A DNA stretch of 40,778 nucleotides, taken from the NCBI GenBank assembly GCA_903827265.1, contig CAIKHN010000015.1:1-40778 (forward strand). The letters are read 5' to 3'. This DNA is from Candidatus Uhrbacteria bacterium (GTDB lineage Bacteria; Patescibacteriota; Patescibacteriia; UBA9934). The notes beneath the pieces are model-generated. The model made no database searches, was not told the origin of the DNA, and saw nothing but the letters and a program-made list of their open reading frames with translations. A program made the position numbers and the translations under genes. Positions within the stretch are counted from its first letter, which is position 1. Every line of letters starts with the position of its first letter. Shown in pieces: positions 15,584-23,015 of the stretch.

Positions 15584-17140
15584 AGAGGAAATCACTGATG
15601 AAAAGTCGGTGATTTTTTCTTTATGTAAGCCATTATTTGGGGGTTCTAGCCGTTCTATATCTCTTTGAAGCTGATCATGTGCTTTTGCAAAGAGTTCCCA
15701 CATCTTTCCTAACTGGATATTGAGCTTTCCGTCTTTTAGAACAAAGTTCGAGCCAAGTCGTGTCATAACTTTTCGCTTCTCTTCAAGTGTTCCATTCTCG
15801 AACCAGTATGTTGCGTGTACAGCGAAATCAAAAGCCTCCTCAACCTTTTGCATCCAATTCTCTGCTCGTTGTTCTGTATCGCCCATTTTTTCTTTGAGCT
15901 GAGACTGTTCGGCTAACAGGTGCGTCTTTTGCTTAGAAAATTCTTCGTCCGTAATAAGGTCACGAAGACGAAGGTCCAAAAGCCTATCCAGCTTCGCCTG
16001 GACCTCGTTGTATGTCTTTTGGAGAGTGATATAGATTTGCGTCCGATCACCACTCTCCATTTGATTCACATCCTGCAATTGTTCGATCGCCCAGGAGACG
16101 AATGACTGAGGAATACTAATATTGTTCAAGGTCTCGGAAATCTGTGCCTCAATTTGTTTCACCGTCGAACACTTTTGGGAACATGCAATATTTTCTTTCT
16201 TCTTCGTACACCGATAGTAGATGTACCGTAGTCCAGATTTCTTCACTTTCTCTTCTGCGGTAATCATACAATCGCATTCTCCACATCGCATCAATCCAGT
16301 GAACGCGAACTCCTTCGTCTGGGGACGCGGAGCCGGATTTCCCAGAATACGTTGTGCCTGCCAAAATTCCTCTTCCGTAATCATTGGCTGATGACTGCCG
16401 TGATGATGGCCGCGCGTTCCTTCGGAAAGACGGTTGATGACACCGTAGTAAAAAGGGTTCTTGAAAAGACGGTAAATTGAACTCTGCGCGATCGGCTTTC
16501 CGCCCATGCGCTTTGTCTTTCGACTACGGAAGCCCCATTCTTTGTTTGCAACTTCTCGAATGCGCTGAGGTGAATATGCGCCCGTCAAAAGCAAGTCCCA
16601 CATCTTACGAACGAGATCGAAACGCTCTGAATCAGGAATAATTGTGTGATCATCAAGTTTATTGATGTATCCCAACGGCGCATTGCCCGGTAACCACCCC
16701 ATCTCCAGTTTCGTTTTATTGCCGCGTCGCACATTCTTCCCCAAATCGTCGATGTACTTCTGCGCCATGCCAAACTCAACATACATGAGGATGGTGTTGT
16801 CCTCCTCCGCCGAATAGCCTTGGCTCGGCGTAAAGATTCGTAAATTATTGCTCTTGATACACCAAATAATGCGGCCACCATCAACCGGATTGCGAGCGAG
16901 ACGGTCGAGCTTCCAGCATAGAATTCCGGCAACCTTTCCCGCTTCGACATCTTCCATGAGCTTGTTGAAAATCGGACGACCCGGGGCTTTGGCCGACATT
17001 GATTCATGCAACACGTATGCAACTTCAATGCCGTGGCGTGCAGCAACAGCCCTGAGTTCGTTGATCTGAGAATCGATGGAAAGCACTTGGCGATCTTCGG
17101 ATTCGGTAGACTTTCGAGCGTAGATGACAAATTTATTCAT
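15551..17140 (-). CDS. Large serine recombinase (site-specific integrase)
   Basis: The 529-residue protein has the resolvase N-terminal domain (VIYARKSTESEDRQVLSIDSQ, nucleophile Ser11; WKLDRLARNP around residues 93-102), the recombinase domain (NAPLGYI, PFYYGVI), a zinc ribbon (CGECDCMI ... YYRCTKKK ... CSQKCS) and a long coiled-coil region, as in phage phiC31/Bxb1-type integrases. It inserts and, with a partner, excises the element by Ser-mediated double-strand cleavage at short att sites. The ATG at 17140 begins the conserved MNKFVIYARKS; the longer frame would run through the structured leader. The last 33 bases are antisense to the tRNA-Trp T arm and acceptor, giving the C-terminal tail RGESNPR. 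Confidence 0.95.
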   Translation of the reverse strand: MNKFVIYARKSTESEDRQVLSIDSQINELRAVAARHGIEVAYVLHESMSAKAPGRPIFNKLMEDVEAGKVAGILCWKLDRLARNPVDGGRIIWCIKSNNLRIFTPSQGYSAEEDNTILMYVEFGMAQKYIDDLGKNVRRGNKTKLEMGWLPGNAPLGYINKLDDHTIIPDSERFDLVRKMWDLLLTGAYSPQRIREVANKEWGFRSRKTKRMGGKPIAQSSIYRLFKNPFYYGVINRLSEGTRGHHHGSHQPMITEEEFWQAQRILGNPAPRPQTKEFAFTGLMRCGECDCMITAEEKVKKSGLRYIYYRCTKKKENIACSQKCSTVKQIEAQISETLNNISIPQSFVSWAIEQLQDVNQMESGDRTQIYITLQKTYNEVQAKLDRLLDLRLRDLITDEEFSKQKTHLLAEQSQLKEKMGDTEQRAENWMQKVEEAFDFAVHATYWFENGTLEEKRKVMTRLGSNFVLKDGKLNIQLGKMWELFAKAHDQLQRDIERLEPPNNGLHKEKITDFSSVISSWQGRGESNPR

Positions 17141-17275
17141 AAAAACCAAAAAGGCGGTTCTGACTACCCGACAGCAAGTATCACGAAGACACCGCTTATC
17201 GGCAGAACCGCCCAATTTGGGCGATAAGCAAAACAAAACGTGCCTTCGTTTTTCTGATAACTGTCGGGTAGTGGA
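17141..17275 (-). ncRNA. Elaborate hairpin/pseudoknot leader upstream of the recombinase
   Basis: On the minus strand three long stems nest: ACTACCCGACAG with CTGTCGGGTAGT (17261-17272 and 17163-17174), ACGAAGGCAC with GTGTCTTCGT, and GCTTATC with GATAAGC (17223-17229 and 17194-17200). The apical part holds CCCAAATTGGG and CAGAACCGCC-complementary GGCGGTTCTG (17203-17212 pairing with 17153-17162), which crosses the outer stem and makes a pseudoknot possible. A T-rich run (TTTTTGG) follows. It could be a regulatory leader, an attenuator or a separate RNA. The pairing is seen directly; the function is inferred. Confidence 0.5.
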
Positions 17276-17306
17276 CTCATCATATCATCTTTTTCTGTAC
17301 GTGGTT

Positions 17307-17900
17307 CTACGAGCGTCTCAATGCCCTCAGAGCACTCGTTTCTCGTTCCACTTGATCACTGAGCATCCCCAATCTCGCCATCTTTCTGAGCAGTTTTGCA
17401 TAGCGTTTTGTCGGTCTGCCACGCCAATACTTCACACGCATTTCACTGAGTTTTTTGTCGATCTTATCGGACAGAGTCATAAGCTCGAAACAACCCGCGA
17501 GCATGCCGGAATACGAAACCTGTTGAGTGCTATAAGCCAAGTCGTAACACTTCCGACAACCAAAGTAGCGACCAGCCGAATACAACATCGCACATCGTCT
17601 CCCGCAATAACGCCCGGCGATGTTCAGTGGGCAAATAAACCAGTATCGCTTTCCACCAAAACGACATGTATCTGCTTCAAGACGAACGTTATACGCGTAA
17701 TCCTCTCCATCGGAGTTATAGGACAAGCGAGCGGAAAGAGGATATTCATTGAAATCCACGATAACGCGTATAGATTCCTTACGGCCCCATCCATTTTCCC
17801 AAGAAATTCTGGACGAAGTGTAAGAAGTATTGAAGTAGCCCCATTCTTTCAACCGGAATATCGAAAGGCGTGGATGGTCCTCACAGGTATCTTTGGCCAT
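17307..17900 (-). CDS. Zinc-ribbon protein of integrative elements, unknown function
   Basis: The 197-residue protein has a central cysteine-rich region: WFICPLNIAGRYCGRRCAML followed by YFGCRKCYDLAYSTQQ, a pattern known from hypothetical proteins of phages and integrative elements (CP...CGRR...YF.CR.CY.L.Y). The N-terminal half is beta-rich with aromatic residues, and the C-terminal third is basic and helical (SEMRVKYWRGRPTKRYAKL), suggesting nucleic-acid binding. The function is not known. It lies upstream of the recombinase on the same strand. Confidence 0.72.
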   Translation of the reverse strand: MAKDTCEDHPRLSIFRLKEWGYFNTSYTSSRISWENGWGRKESIRVIVDFNEYPLSARLSYNSDGEDYAYNVRLEADTCRFGGKRYWFICPLNIAGRYCGRRCAMLYSAGRYFGCRKCYDLAYSTQQVSYSGMLAGCFELMTLSDKIDKKLSEMRVKYWRGRPTKRYAKLLRKMARLGMLSDQVERETSALRALRRS

Positions 17901-17997
17901 ATGGATTGATCGAAATCATTTGGACTTCGCCGGGTTATTCAAATCGGTTCCAATATCGAAAAATGTGAGAACTTTGAGAAATCATTCAAATAGTTCC

Positions 17998-18022
17998 AAG
18001 GGGGAGGATGCGCTCCCCCTTT
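17998..18022 (-). terminator. Terminator-like hairpin after the 18036 gene
   Basis: AAGGGGGAG-gatgcg-CTCCCCCTTT, with a seven-base G/C stem. On the minus strand it follows the 18036 gene by about 14 bases. Two near-identical blocks, ATTCAAATcGGTTCCAA (17936-17952) and ATTCAAATaGTTCCAA (17983-17998), flank it; they may be operator repeats. Confidence 0.55.
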
Positions 18023-18035
18023 ATAAATAAACGGA

Positions 18036-18263
18036 TCAGAATCGTTGCCCAGAACAAAATGCATCAAAAGCTTCTGGGGAGACGACATCAACCACTTCGC
18101 CATCAATACGGATGGTAATTTCCAAGGACGGTTCAAGGTTGCCGAGCAGATCCCGAAAGCGGCTTACGTGATATGTCGCAACAGCACTCCGTAGACGCCT
18201 CAAATAATCGATTCTCTTCTTGGCAAGTGGCTGTTCGCACCGTGGACATGTATTACGGTTCAT
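18036..18263 (-). CDS. Small unknown protein with an N-terminal CxxC knuckle
   Basis: The 75-residue product begins MNRNTCPRCEQPLAKKR, with one CxxC near the start, then a basic helix and a strand pair (SLEITIRIDGEVVDVV). A single knuckle may form a zinc site as a dimer. It lies 33 bases after the primase-like gene on the same strand, so it belongs to the element's replication operon. No family is recognised. Confidence 0.6.
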   Translation of the reverse strand: MNRNTCPRCEQPLAKKRIDYLRRLRSAVATYHVSRFRDLLGNLEPSLEITIRIDGEVVDVVSPEAFDAFCSGQRF

Positions 18264-18296
18264 AGATGTTTCATTTATCGGACAAAGCCGAAGGAA

Positions 18297-20486
18297 TTAC
18301 TTTTCACTACTGACTTCGCCAGGGCGCATATTGCGTAGACGAGTACAGTCTTCCGAACAGAACCAGTCGAATTCTTCTTTCAACGTCACAATCTTTTCCG
18401 GACGTCCTGGATCTCCAGTCTTTTCGTCCTGAACATTCACAATTCCAAGAATGCGGAAACTTTCGACTTCTTTGAGTGCGGTCGGGTTGCTACAACCGAT
18501 TGCCCACTCTGCAAGCTTCGTATTGATTGTTCCAGCTCCCTTGATCAGTCCCTCCATGAGCTTGATACGGTTGTACTGAGCCGAATTGAGCGTCACTTCA
18601 ATAATCGGCCACATATCCTCTTCTGTAAGCTGTAAACGACCGCAGATGAGCGCATGACCCCGTGCAAGGTTGTATAGGAGCTGATTGATACGGGTAGGCT
18701 TCTCGATAACGACGTTCGTGTGATGCTGTGTCTTCTCGCCGCCATCTTCATCAGACCAGACGTTGAGCGTTCCTCGCATATGAGCGAGAAGTTTTGCGCA
18801 GCGCGAAACGATGCGACGAAGCTCAGAAGGATCAGAACGCTTGTCCCAATTCACCCCACCGGGGTGCTTCGCCCAACGTGTCAAAAGCACATTCCGCGTT
18901 GCCGTGCGACACTCTCGCTCCTTACGCTTGAAGTCGTCCTGCACAAGAAGGTCTGCAAGCTCTTCCTCGCCTTTGTCACGAACGTTGAGGTTGAGGAAGA
19001 ACAGACGACTACCAAGATTTCCCATGAACTTCCAAACGCGCGGAGCGATTGGTGTTGATCCAGCAAGGAACATGAATGTGTAGTCTCCTCGATAGCCACG
19101 TTTGCCATGCACGCCAGAATCAGACTCATATCCTTCACCGTCAAACACTCGCGTCAGAACTCCAAGGTTCTTCAATAGATTTTCCTGACGTTCGGCGAAG
19201 ATTGGTGCCAGATCGCGCACAATCAACGTTCGGAAACGAATGCGCGGAAGCAGGTCAATCTTTTCGAGGTCCTCCTGTTTACGATTCGTCGCGTGGGATA
19301 CGAGCGAAGAAGGTGTAAAACTATCCGTCGAATACATGAGCTCATCCAACTCCGAAAAGAAGTTGAGCGTGATTGTCTTGCCAGCACTTGGAACATCAAC
19401 GAATACGAGTCCAAAAGGATTTCGAACGTCGTTGATAAGTAACTGACTCACAACTGATAATCCGACTTCTCCCGCACCAAGGCACTCTGGGAAACGTTCG
19501 CTAATCAACGATCGCCATTCATCGATACTCGTTTCTTTTTCCGGTTTGGGTAATGGAACATTGCGTTCTCCTTGCTCCTGTATCTCCCCCGAAGTTTTCC
19601 CAGTTTTGAGCAAAGCTCCGAAGTCATCAGGATTATTTTTCAACTTCACGAAGTAGTCAGTAACATCTCCTGCTTCACCAACGTCAGGAGGCAGTCGCAC
19701 GATCTTTGCAGAAGGCAACATTTTTCCAACACGCAGTGCTCCGCGTCTTCCAGCTTCATCGTTATCGTAAATGACATACAAGGACGTAATGTCTTTGAAA
19801 ATGTCGATCCACGTCTCTTCAAACGTTCCAGCTCCACCGGTCGATGACACTGCCGCGATGCCGTTTGAATGGAGAACGAGAGCATCCAGCTCCCCCTCAC
19901 AGATCACCGCCATACTCGCTCCTTGAAGCGACTCAATGCCGTATAACGCGGCTTTGGCACCTTTTGGGTAAAGATACTTCGGTTCACTTTCAGAATCAGG
20001 TAGAGCGCGACGTTTTGCGAAGAGCCATGTGCCTTTGCCATCCGAAACTGGAACCGTCAGACGTTCGCCGTCAAAGCCCAGTCTTGCGACATCAACAATG
20101 CTCGTCGCGATACCGCGTTCATTCGTAAGCCATGATCGGAGGTGCTCTGGTAACGCGACGTGCCATTTTTCAACATCTTCCGCGGAAAGACCAGCAGCAA
20201 TTTCCTTGGCCTTCTTTTTCACGACACGACCAATCTTCTCAGGACCCTCTTTGAATCCAAGTTCAACCGGATCATCTCCGAGATGTCTGGATAGTGTTAC
20301 GAGATTTCCGGAAGCATCACACTTCACACAGCGATACACTCCAGTTTCGGCCTCCATGTAGAGATGCCCTGCGTGTTTTGTATCAACATCGCAACCACCG
20401 AATGGACACTTGAATACAAGTTCCTTTCCGCGTTCTACGAAACTAATACTGCGTGATCCAAGGTAATCTTTTGCATTCATGTTCAT
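18297..20486 (-). CDS. Primase with zinc finger and Toprim domain fused to an ATPase-like C-terminal region
   Basis: The 729-residue protein opens with a CHC2/DnaG-like zinc finger (CPFGGC at residues 27-32, then H41 and CVKC at 53-56). A Toprim domain follows, with EGELDAL near residues 197-203 and DNDEAG at 241-246, the catalytic acidic residues of primases. After residue 320 comes a region with a P-loop-like VPSAGKT (around residues 366-371) and a possible Walker B (RTLIVRDLAP), but helicase motifs of the DnaB class are not evident. Domains point to primer synthesis for replication of the excised element. Start ATG 20486 or 20480; both follow the hairpin at 20501-20526. Confidence 0.85.
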   Translation of the reverse strand: MNMNAKDYLGSRSISFVERGKELVFKCPFGGCDVDTKHAGHLYMEAETGVYRCVKCDASGNLVTLSRHLGDDPVELGFKEGPEKIGRVVKKKAKEIAAGLSAEDVEKWHVALPEHLRSWLTNERGIATSIVDVARLGFDGERLTVPVSDGKGTWLFAKRRALPDSESEPKYLYPKGAKAALYGIESLQGASMAVICEGELDALVLHSNGIAAVSSTGGAGTFEETWIDIFKDITSLYVIYDNDEAGRRGALRVGKMLPSAKIVRLPPDVGEAGDVTDYFVKLKNNPDDFGALLKTGKTSGEIQEQGERNVPLPKPEKETSIDEWRSLISERFPECLGAGEVGLSVVSQLLINDVRNPFGLVFVDVPSAGKTITLNFFSELDELMYSTDSFTPSSLVSHATNRKQEDLEKIDLLPRIRFRTLIVRDLAPIFAERQENLLKNLGVLTRVFDGEGYESDSGVHGKRGYRGDYTFMFLAGSTPIAPRVWKFMGNLGSRLFFLNLNVRDKGEEELADLLVQDDFKRKERECRTATRNVLLTRWAKHPGGVNWDKRSDPSELRRIVSRCAKLLAHMRGTLNVWSDEDGGEKTQHHTNVVIEKPTRINQLLYNLARGHALICGRLQLTEEDMWPIIEVTLNSAQYNRIKLMEGLIKGAGTINTKLAEWAIGCSNPTALKEVESFRILGIVNVQDEKTGDPGRPEKIVTLKEEFDWFCSEDCTRLRNMRPGEVSSEK

Positions 20487-20500
20487 ACGGGGTAGTTGGA

Positions 20501-20526
20501 GGGGCATCCGAATAACCGGATGCCCC
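20501..20526 (-). terminator. Intercistronic hairpin between the accessory protein and primase genes
   Basis: GGGGCATCCG-aataac-CGGATGCCCC, a perfect 10-base stem between the stop of the 20536 gene and the primase start. There is no T-run, so it may block exonucleases or tune the transcript rather than end it. Confidence 0.5.
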
Positions 20527-20535
20527 AATCGACAT

Positions 20536-20922
20536 TTATTCGAGCTTTACTGGAAAGAAATCGACGACTTTCGCGAATGTCTTTCCAGCTTTCGAAGTCG
20601 CCTCTTTTACGACTACACAAACTGTTTTCCCAATGAGATAACTCACATCGAAACCATCGCGACGCTCCACTTCGTTCAACGGCCGAGCAAGCACGGCTTC
20701 CGTAAACGGTTTGAGATGTCCTTTCGGGTGTAGAACAGGACTTGTCCAAAATCGCGCCGTAGGATGAACACCATCAATTTCGTCGATGGATTCAAGCTCA
20801 ATCATGAGCTTCGCGCGTTCTGGGTCGTTGAGATCGGTAGTCTCTTCAATGTTTTTCACTCTCACCGAGTGCATGCCGCTGGGCAAATAACGTGATCGTG
20901 ACTCGTGAACGATGATTGCCAT
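20536..20922 (-). CDS. OB-fold-like replication accessory protein
   Basis: The 128-residue protein is beta-rich (AIIVHESRSRYLPSGMHSVRVKNIEETTD, then AKLMIELESIDEID) and ends with YLIGKTVCVVVKEATSKAGKT and FAKVVDFFPV. This matches the pattern of small phage or plasmid proteins (IG+T...V.......GK.YA.V..F.P) that bind single-stranded DNA or help replication. It lies directly upstream of the primase gene in the same direction. The fold assignment is an inference. Confidence 0.55.
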   Translation of the reverse strand: MAIIVHESRSRYLPSGMHSVRVKNIEETTDLNDPERAKLMIELESIDEIDGVHPTARFWTSPVLHPKGHLKPFTEAVLARPLNEVERRDGFDVSYLIGKTVCVVVKEATSKAGKTFAKVVDFFPVKLE

Positions 20923-20944
20923 ATTGGGATTGATGAATTTTTAT

Positions 20945-21193
20945 TCAGGTGGTAACATCCGGGTAACAAAACGTTGTTCCTGGAGGTTCAGCGTTTACAG
21001 CGGACTGCCCATTGGGTGGTCCTTTGTTATTTATTGGGGGAGAAGTCGCCGACGGAACAGGACGCATCGCAATCTGTAAAACAGAAAGCAATTGCTCCGC
21101 ATATTCACGTGCTTCCTCGAAAGGAATTTCTTGGGCGAATTGCTTCTGCCAAATATCCCGGAAGTCGTTCACGGCCTTTTCTGAAATTTTCAT
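20945..21193 (-). CDS. Small unknown protein with Pro-rich tail
   Basis: The 82-residue product has a helical N-terminal half (MKISEKAVNDFRDIWQKQFA, then EEAREYAEQLLSVLQIAM) and a disordered, Pro/Asn/Gly-rich C-terminal part with one Cys. No family is recognised. The start overlaps the end of the next upstream gene by 4 bases, consistent with translational coupling in the element operon. Confidence 0.6.
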   Translation of the reverse strand: MKISEKAVNDFRDIWQKQFAQEIPFEEAREYAEQLLSVLQIAMRPVPSATSPPINNKGPPNGQSAVNAEPPGTTFCYPDVTT

Positions 21194-21438
21194 AGAAGGC
21201 CGTCATTACGAATCGCATAAATGCGACTTTTGAGATTTTTGAGGGAACTAAAGAATAGCGATGCATCTATCGACTGATCTCCCGCCCAGTACCTCTCAGC
21301 GATAGATTTTGCCTTTGCGCTGAACTGAAAAGCACAGCGGCCTCCCTCGTCGGGAAGGATCGCGAGGAGCTCCGTACCAAGAGCCACGACGCAGGCTGCG
21401 CACCCCAAATCGCTCGTTGAAAACGCTTCATCTTTCAT
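21190..21438 (-). CDS. Small unknown protein of the element operon
   Basis: The 82-residue product begins MKDEAFSTSDLGCAACVVAL, has a CAAC motif, then ILPDEGGRCAFQF and a helical C-terminal half ending IRNDGLL. The three cysteines are not in a plain zinc-ribbon arrangement. No family is recognised. The in-frame TTG upstream (21453) would add five residues; the ATG is preferred. The stop overlaps the start of the following gene. Confidence 0.55.
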   Translation of the reverse strand: MKDEAFSTSDLGCAACVVALGTELLAILPDEGGRCAFQFSAKAKSIAERYWAGDQSIDASLFFSSLKNLKSRIYAIRNDGLL

Positions 21439-21456
21439 AAGACGACAAAACAAAAA

Positions 21457-21480
21457 TTACGCGGTCAGCGTAACTTTTTT
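21457..21480 (-). terminator. Terminator of the 21505 gene
   Basis: TTACGC-ggtca-GCGTAA with a T-run (CTTTTTT) on the plus strand and TTTTTG on the minus strand, so it can act in both directions. It lies 25 bases past the stop of the 416-residue gene. Confidence 0.65.
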
Positions 21481-21504
21481 GCGTTGATTCAATGATGAGT
21501 AGTT

Positions 21505-22755
21505 CTACTCAACGACTCGCTTTATATGCTTATTTCCGTGATCAATGAAGAAAAAATCGTCTACTCCAAATGTTGAGTGAATCTTCTGATTCAGTGCGCG
21601 GGCGGCGTCATAAATAGAGCGAAAATTATCAATATCCACGCTCGCCCCATCAATACGTGTTCCCACCGACTCCGTGAAAGCGAATCGAAGGAGTGCAAAT
21701 TGAATCTCATCCTCTTTGAAGATTTCCGTTCCATCGAAAGCGTCTCGAAACAAGACGCCATGAGTGGGGTCAAAATGGAAATGGGGATTCGCAAATGTAA
21801 CCTTCGGGGTCGTGGGGGTCGGGACAGATGGAGGCGGTTTTGGCAAAAATGCTTCAGGCTTCAACACTCGAACCTGGGTTTCAATGTTGCAAAAATTATC
21901 CGGATCTCTAGCCGTAACAACCGTCTTTGGGTACCTGATCACAACGGGATCATTCAGTTTCTTGATTACGATTACACCCTCATTTTCAAGAGCGAGTAAG
22001 GCTTCGACATATCGCACCTTAAAAGCTGGCTCTGGCTTTCTCGGCCAAATTTCATCCTCATTCAAGACGAGATTATTGGGCGACAGTCCAGCATTCAATT
22101 TCAAACCAATTTTTTCAAAAATATATCTCTTGTGCATTGCATAGGAAAACAGATCTATACCCTGAGAATCAAGCTCATCGTTTGCAAACTTTTTAGCGTA
22201 ACCCGCCAAGAAATCCCTTAGCCCTTGTGTTTCGATCTTCAAATCAAAAAAGATATAAGAAGTCGGGTTTATTGGAGATTTAGCAATCAATTGCGAAACC
22301 TCGGGCAACGAAAGTGGGAGAAAGTCATCGACAACGAGACGGGTGTGACGGTCGATCCCGAGAAAACAATCATCCGCGTATCTCGCATGAACCCCTGCTA
22401 TCCTTTGCTGAATTTCAGCACGTGCGCCAGACGAAACAACCCCAAGACCAGCAATGCGGCTCAAATGATCCTTTCTCTCTCTTTGAAACGCTTCGTCAAA
22501 ACCACGGCTGATTCGAATATTGCCGAGATCGATAAGTCCCTTATTAGCAAGATCGAGCAATCCGTTGAAGTGAAGAGAGAAAAGACGTCGTAGCGTCGAG
22601 AAGCCTTGCTTTTCTTGGCTCTCAACAGTCCCGCCGTTCAATAACAAAACACGCGCGGTATAGGCGGCATCAGATTGAAATATTTCGTCGTTCGCATCAG
22701 GCACACCATTTTCATTCTCATTTGTATTGAATACAGAATAACCCTTTCGTGGCAT
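21505..22755 (-). CDS. Unknown 416-residue element protein with a possible C-terminal winged helix
   Basis: No family is recognised. The N-terminal 300 residues are soluble and mixed (LHFNGLLDLANKGLIDLGNI; YIFEKIGLKLNAGLSPNNL). A Pro-rich linker follows around residues 305-320 (PKPPPSVPTPTTPKV), then a C-terminal domain of about 95 residues ending FFIDHGNKHIKRVV. That domain has the spacing of a winged helix: a short beta pair, FKEDEIQFALLRFAF, and FRSIYDAARALNQKIHST as recognition-helix candidate. A replication initiator or regulator of the element is plausible because the gene faces a structured 260-base intergenic region. It ends in a clear terminator. Confidence 0.65.
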   Translation of the reverse strand: MPRKGYSVFNTNENENGVPDANDEIFQSDAAYTARVLLLNGGTVESQEKQGFSTLRRLFSLHFNGLLDLANKGLIDLGNIRISRGFDEAFQRERKDHLSRIAGLGVVSSGARAEIQQRIAGVHARYADDCFLGIDRHTRLVVDDFLPLSLPEVSQLIAKSPINPTSYIFFDLKIETQGLRDFLAGYAKKFANDELDSQGIDLFSYAMHKRYIFEKIGLKLNAGLSPNNLVLNEDEIWPRKPEPAFKVRYVEALLALENEGVIVIKKLNDPVVIRYPKTVVTARDPDNFCNIETQVRVLKPEAFLPKPPPSVPTPTTPKVTFANPHFHFDPTHGVLFRDAFDGTEIFKEDEIQFALLRFAFTESVGTRIDGASVDIDNFRSIYDAARALNQKIHSTFGVDDFFFIDHGNKHIKRVVE

Positions 22756-22817
22756 TTTTTACAAGCATTTCTGGTGGTGTGTTGCCTATAACCACCTTCA
22801 TGCGTCATAATTGTTTC

Positions 22818-23000
22818 GTCTAGCTCCAAATACAACAAACAACAAGACGCTCGCTGCGTTTTGAGGGTCATTTGATGCGCCAGTTTGGGCATCCCTCAAC
22901 AAGCAGCAGTGACCCTGTTGTTTGGGGCTAGACACCTGAGGGGTGTCCTTTTGTTTTTACAGAAGCCCTCGCTGTAAACGCGGGTCGTCTAGCCCCCGCG
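22818..23000 (+). ncRNA. Structured intergenic region with three competing pairing strands
   Basis: GTCTAGCTCCAAA (22818-22830) pairs with TTTGGGGCTAGAC (22921-22933) with one G-U pair, and CAACA (22833-22837) with TGTTG extends it, closing a 116-base domain. Inside nest GCTGC/GCAGC, TTGAGG/CCTCAA and GATGC/GCATC. Then come ACACC-tgag-GGGTGT, TTTACAG/CTGTAAA and CGCGGG/CCCGCG. The strand GGGGCTAGAC can instead pair perfectly with GTCTAGCCCC (22987-22996). It lies between two divergent genes of the element, so it may be a switching leader of the methyltransferase gene, an antisense-type RNA or the replication origin. The rest of 22756-23015 is A+T-rich leader sequence. Confidence 0.55.
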
Positions 23001-23015
23001 TTCGTTCAAAAAACT

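Noticed and set aside
15396-15584. Minus-strand frame reading MAGAGGIEPTLTVLETVVL across the tRNA
   Set aside because: It is the well-known false protein made by translating a tRNA gene antisense; the tRNA-Trp accounts for it.
17124-17909. Plus-strand open frame of 261 codons
   Set aside because: It is antisense to the zinc-ribbon gene with its conserved cysteines, and spans the structured leader; no motif was seen on this strand.
22818-22933. Integron attC-like site (GTCTAGC ... GCTAGAC)
   Set aside because: The ends resemble R'' and R' boxes, but the invariant GTT of the R' core reads GCT, no integron integrase is present and no further copies flank the cassette-like units, so attC is not supported.
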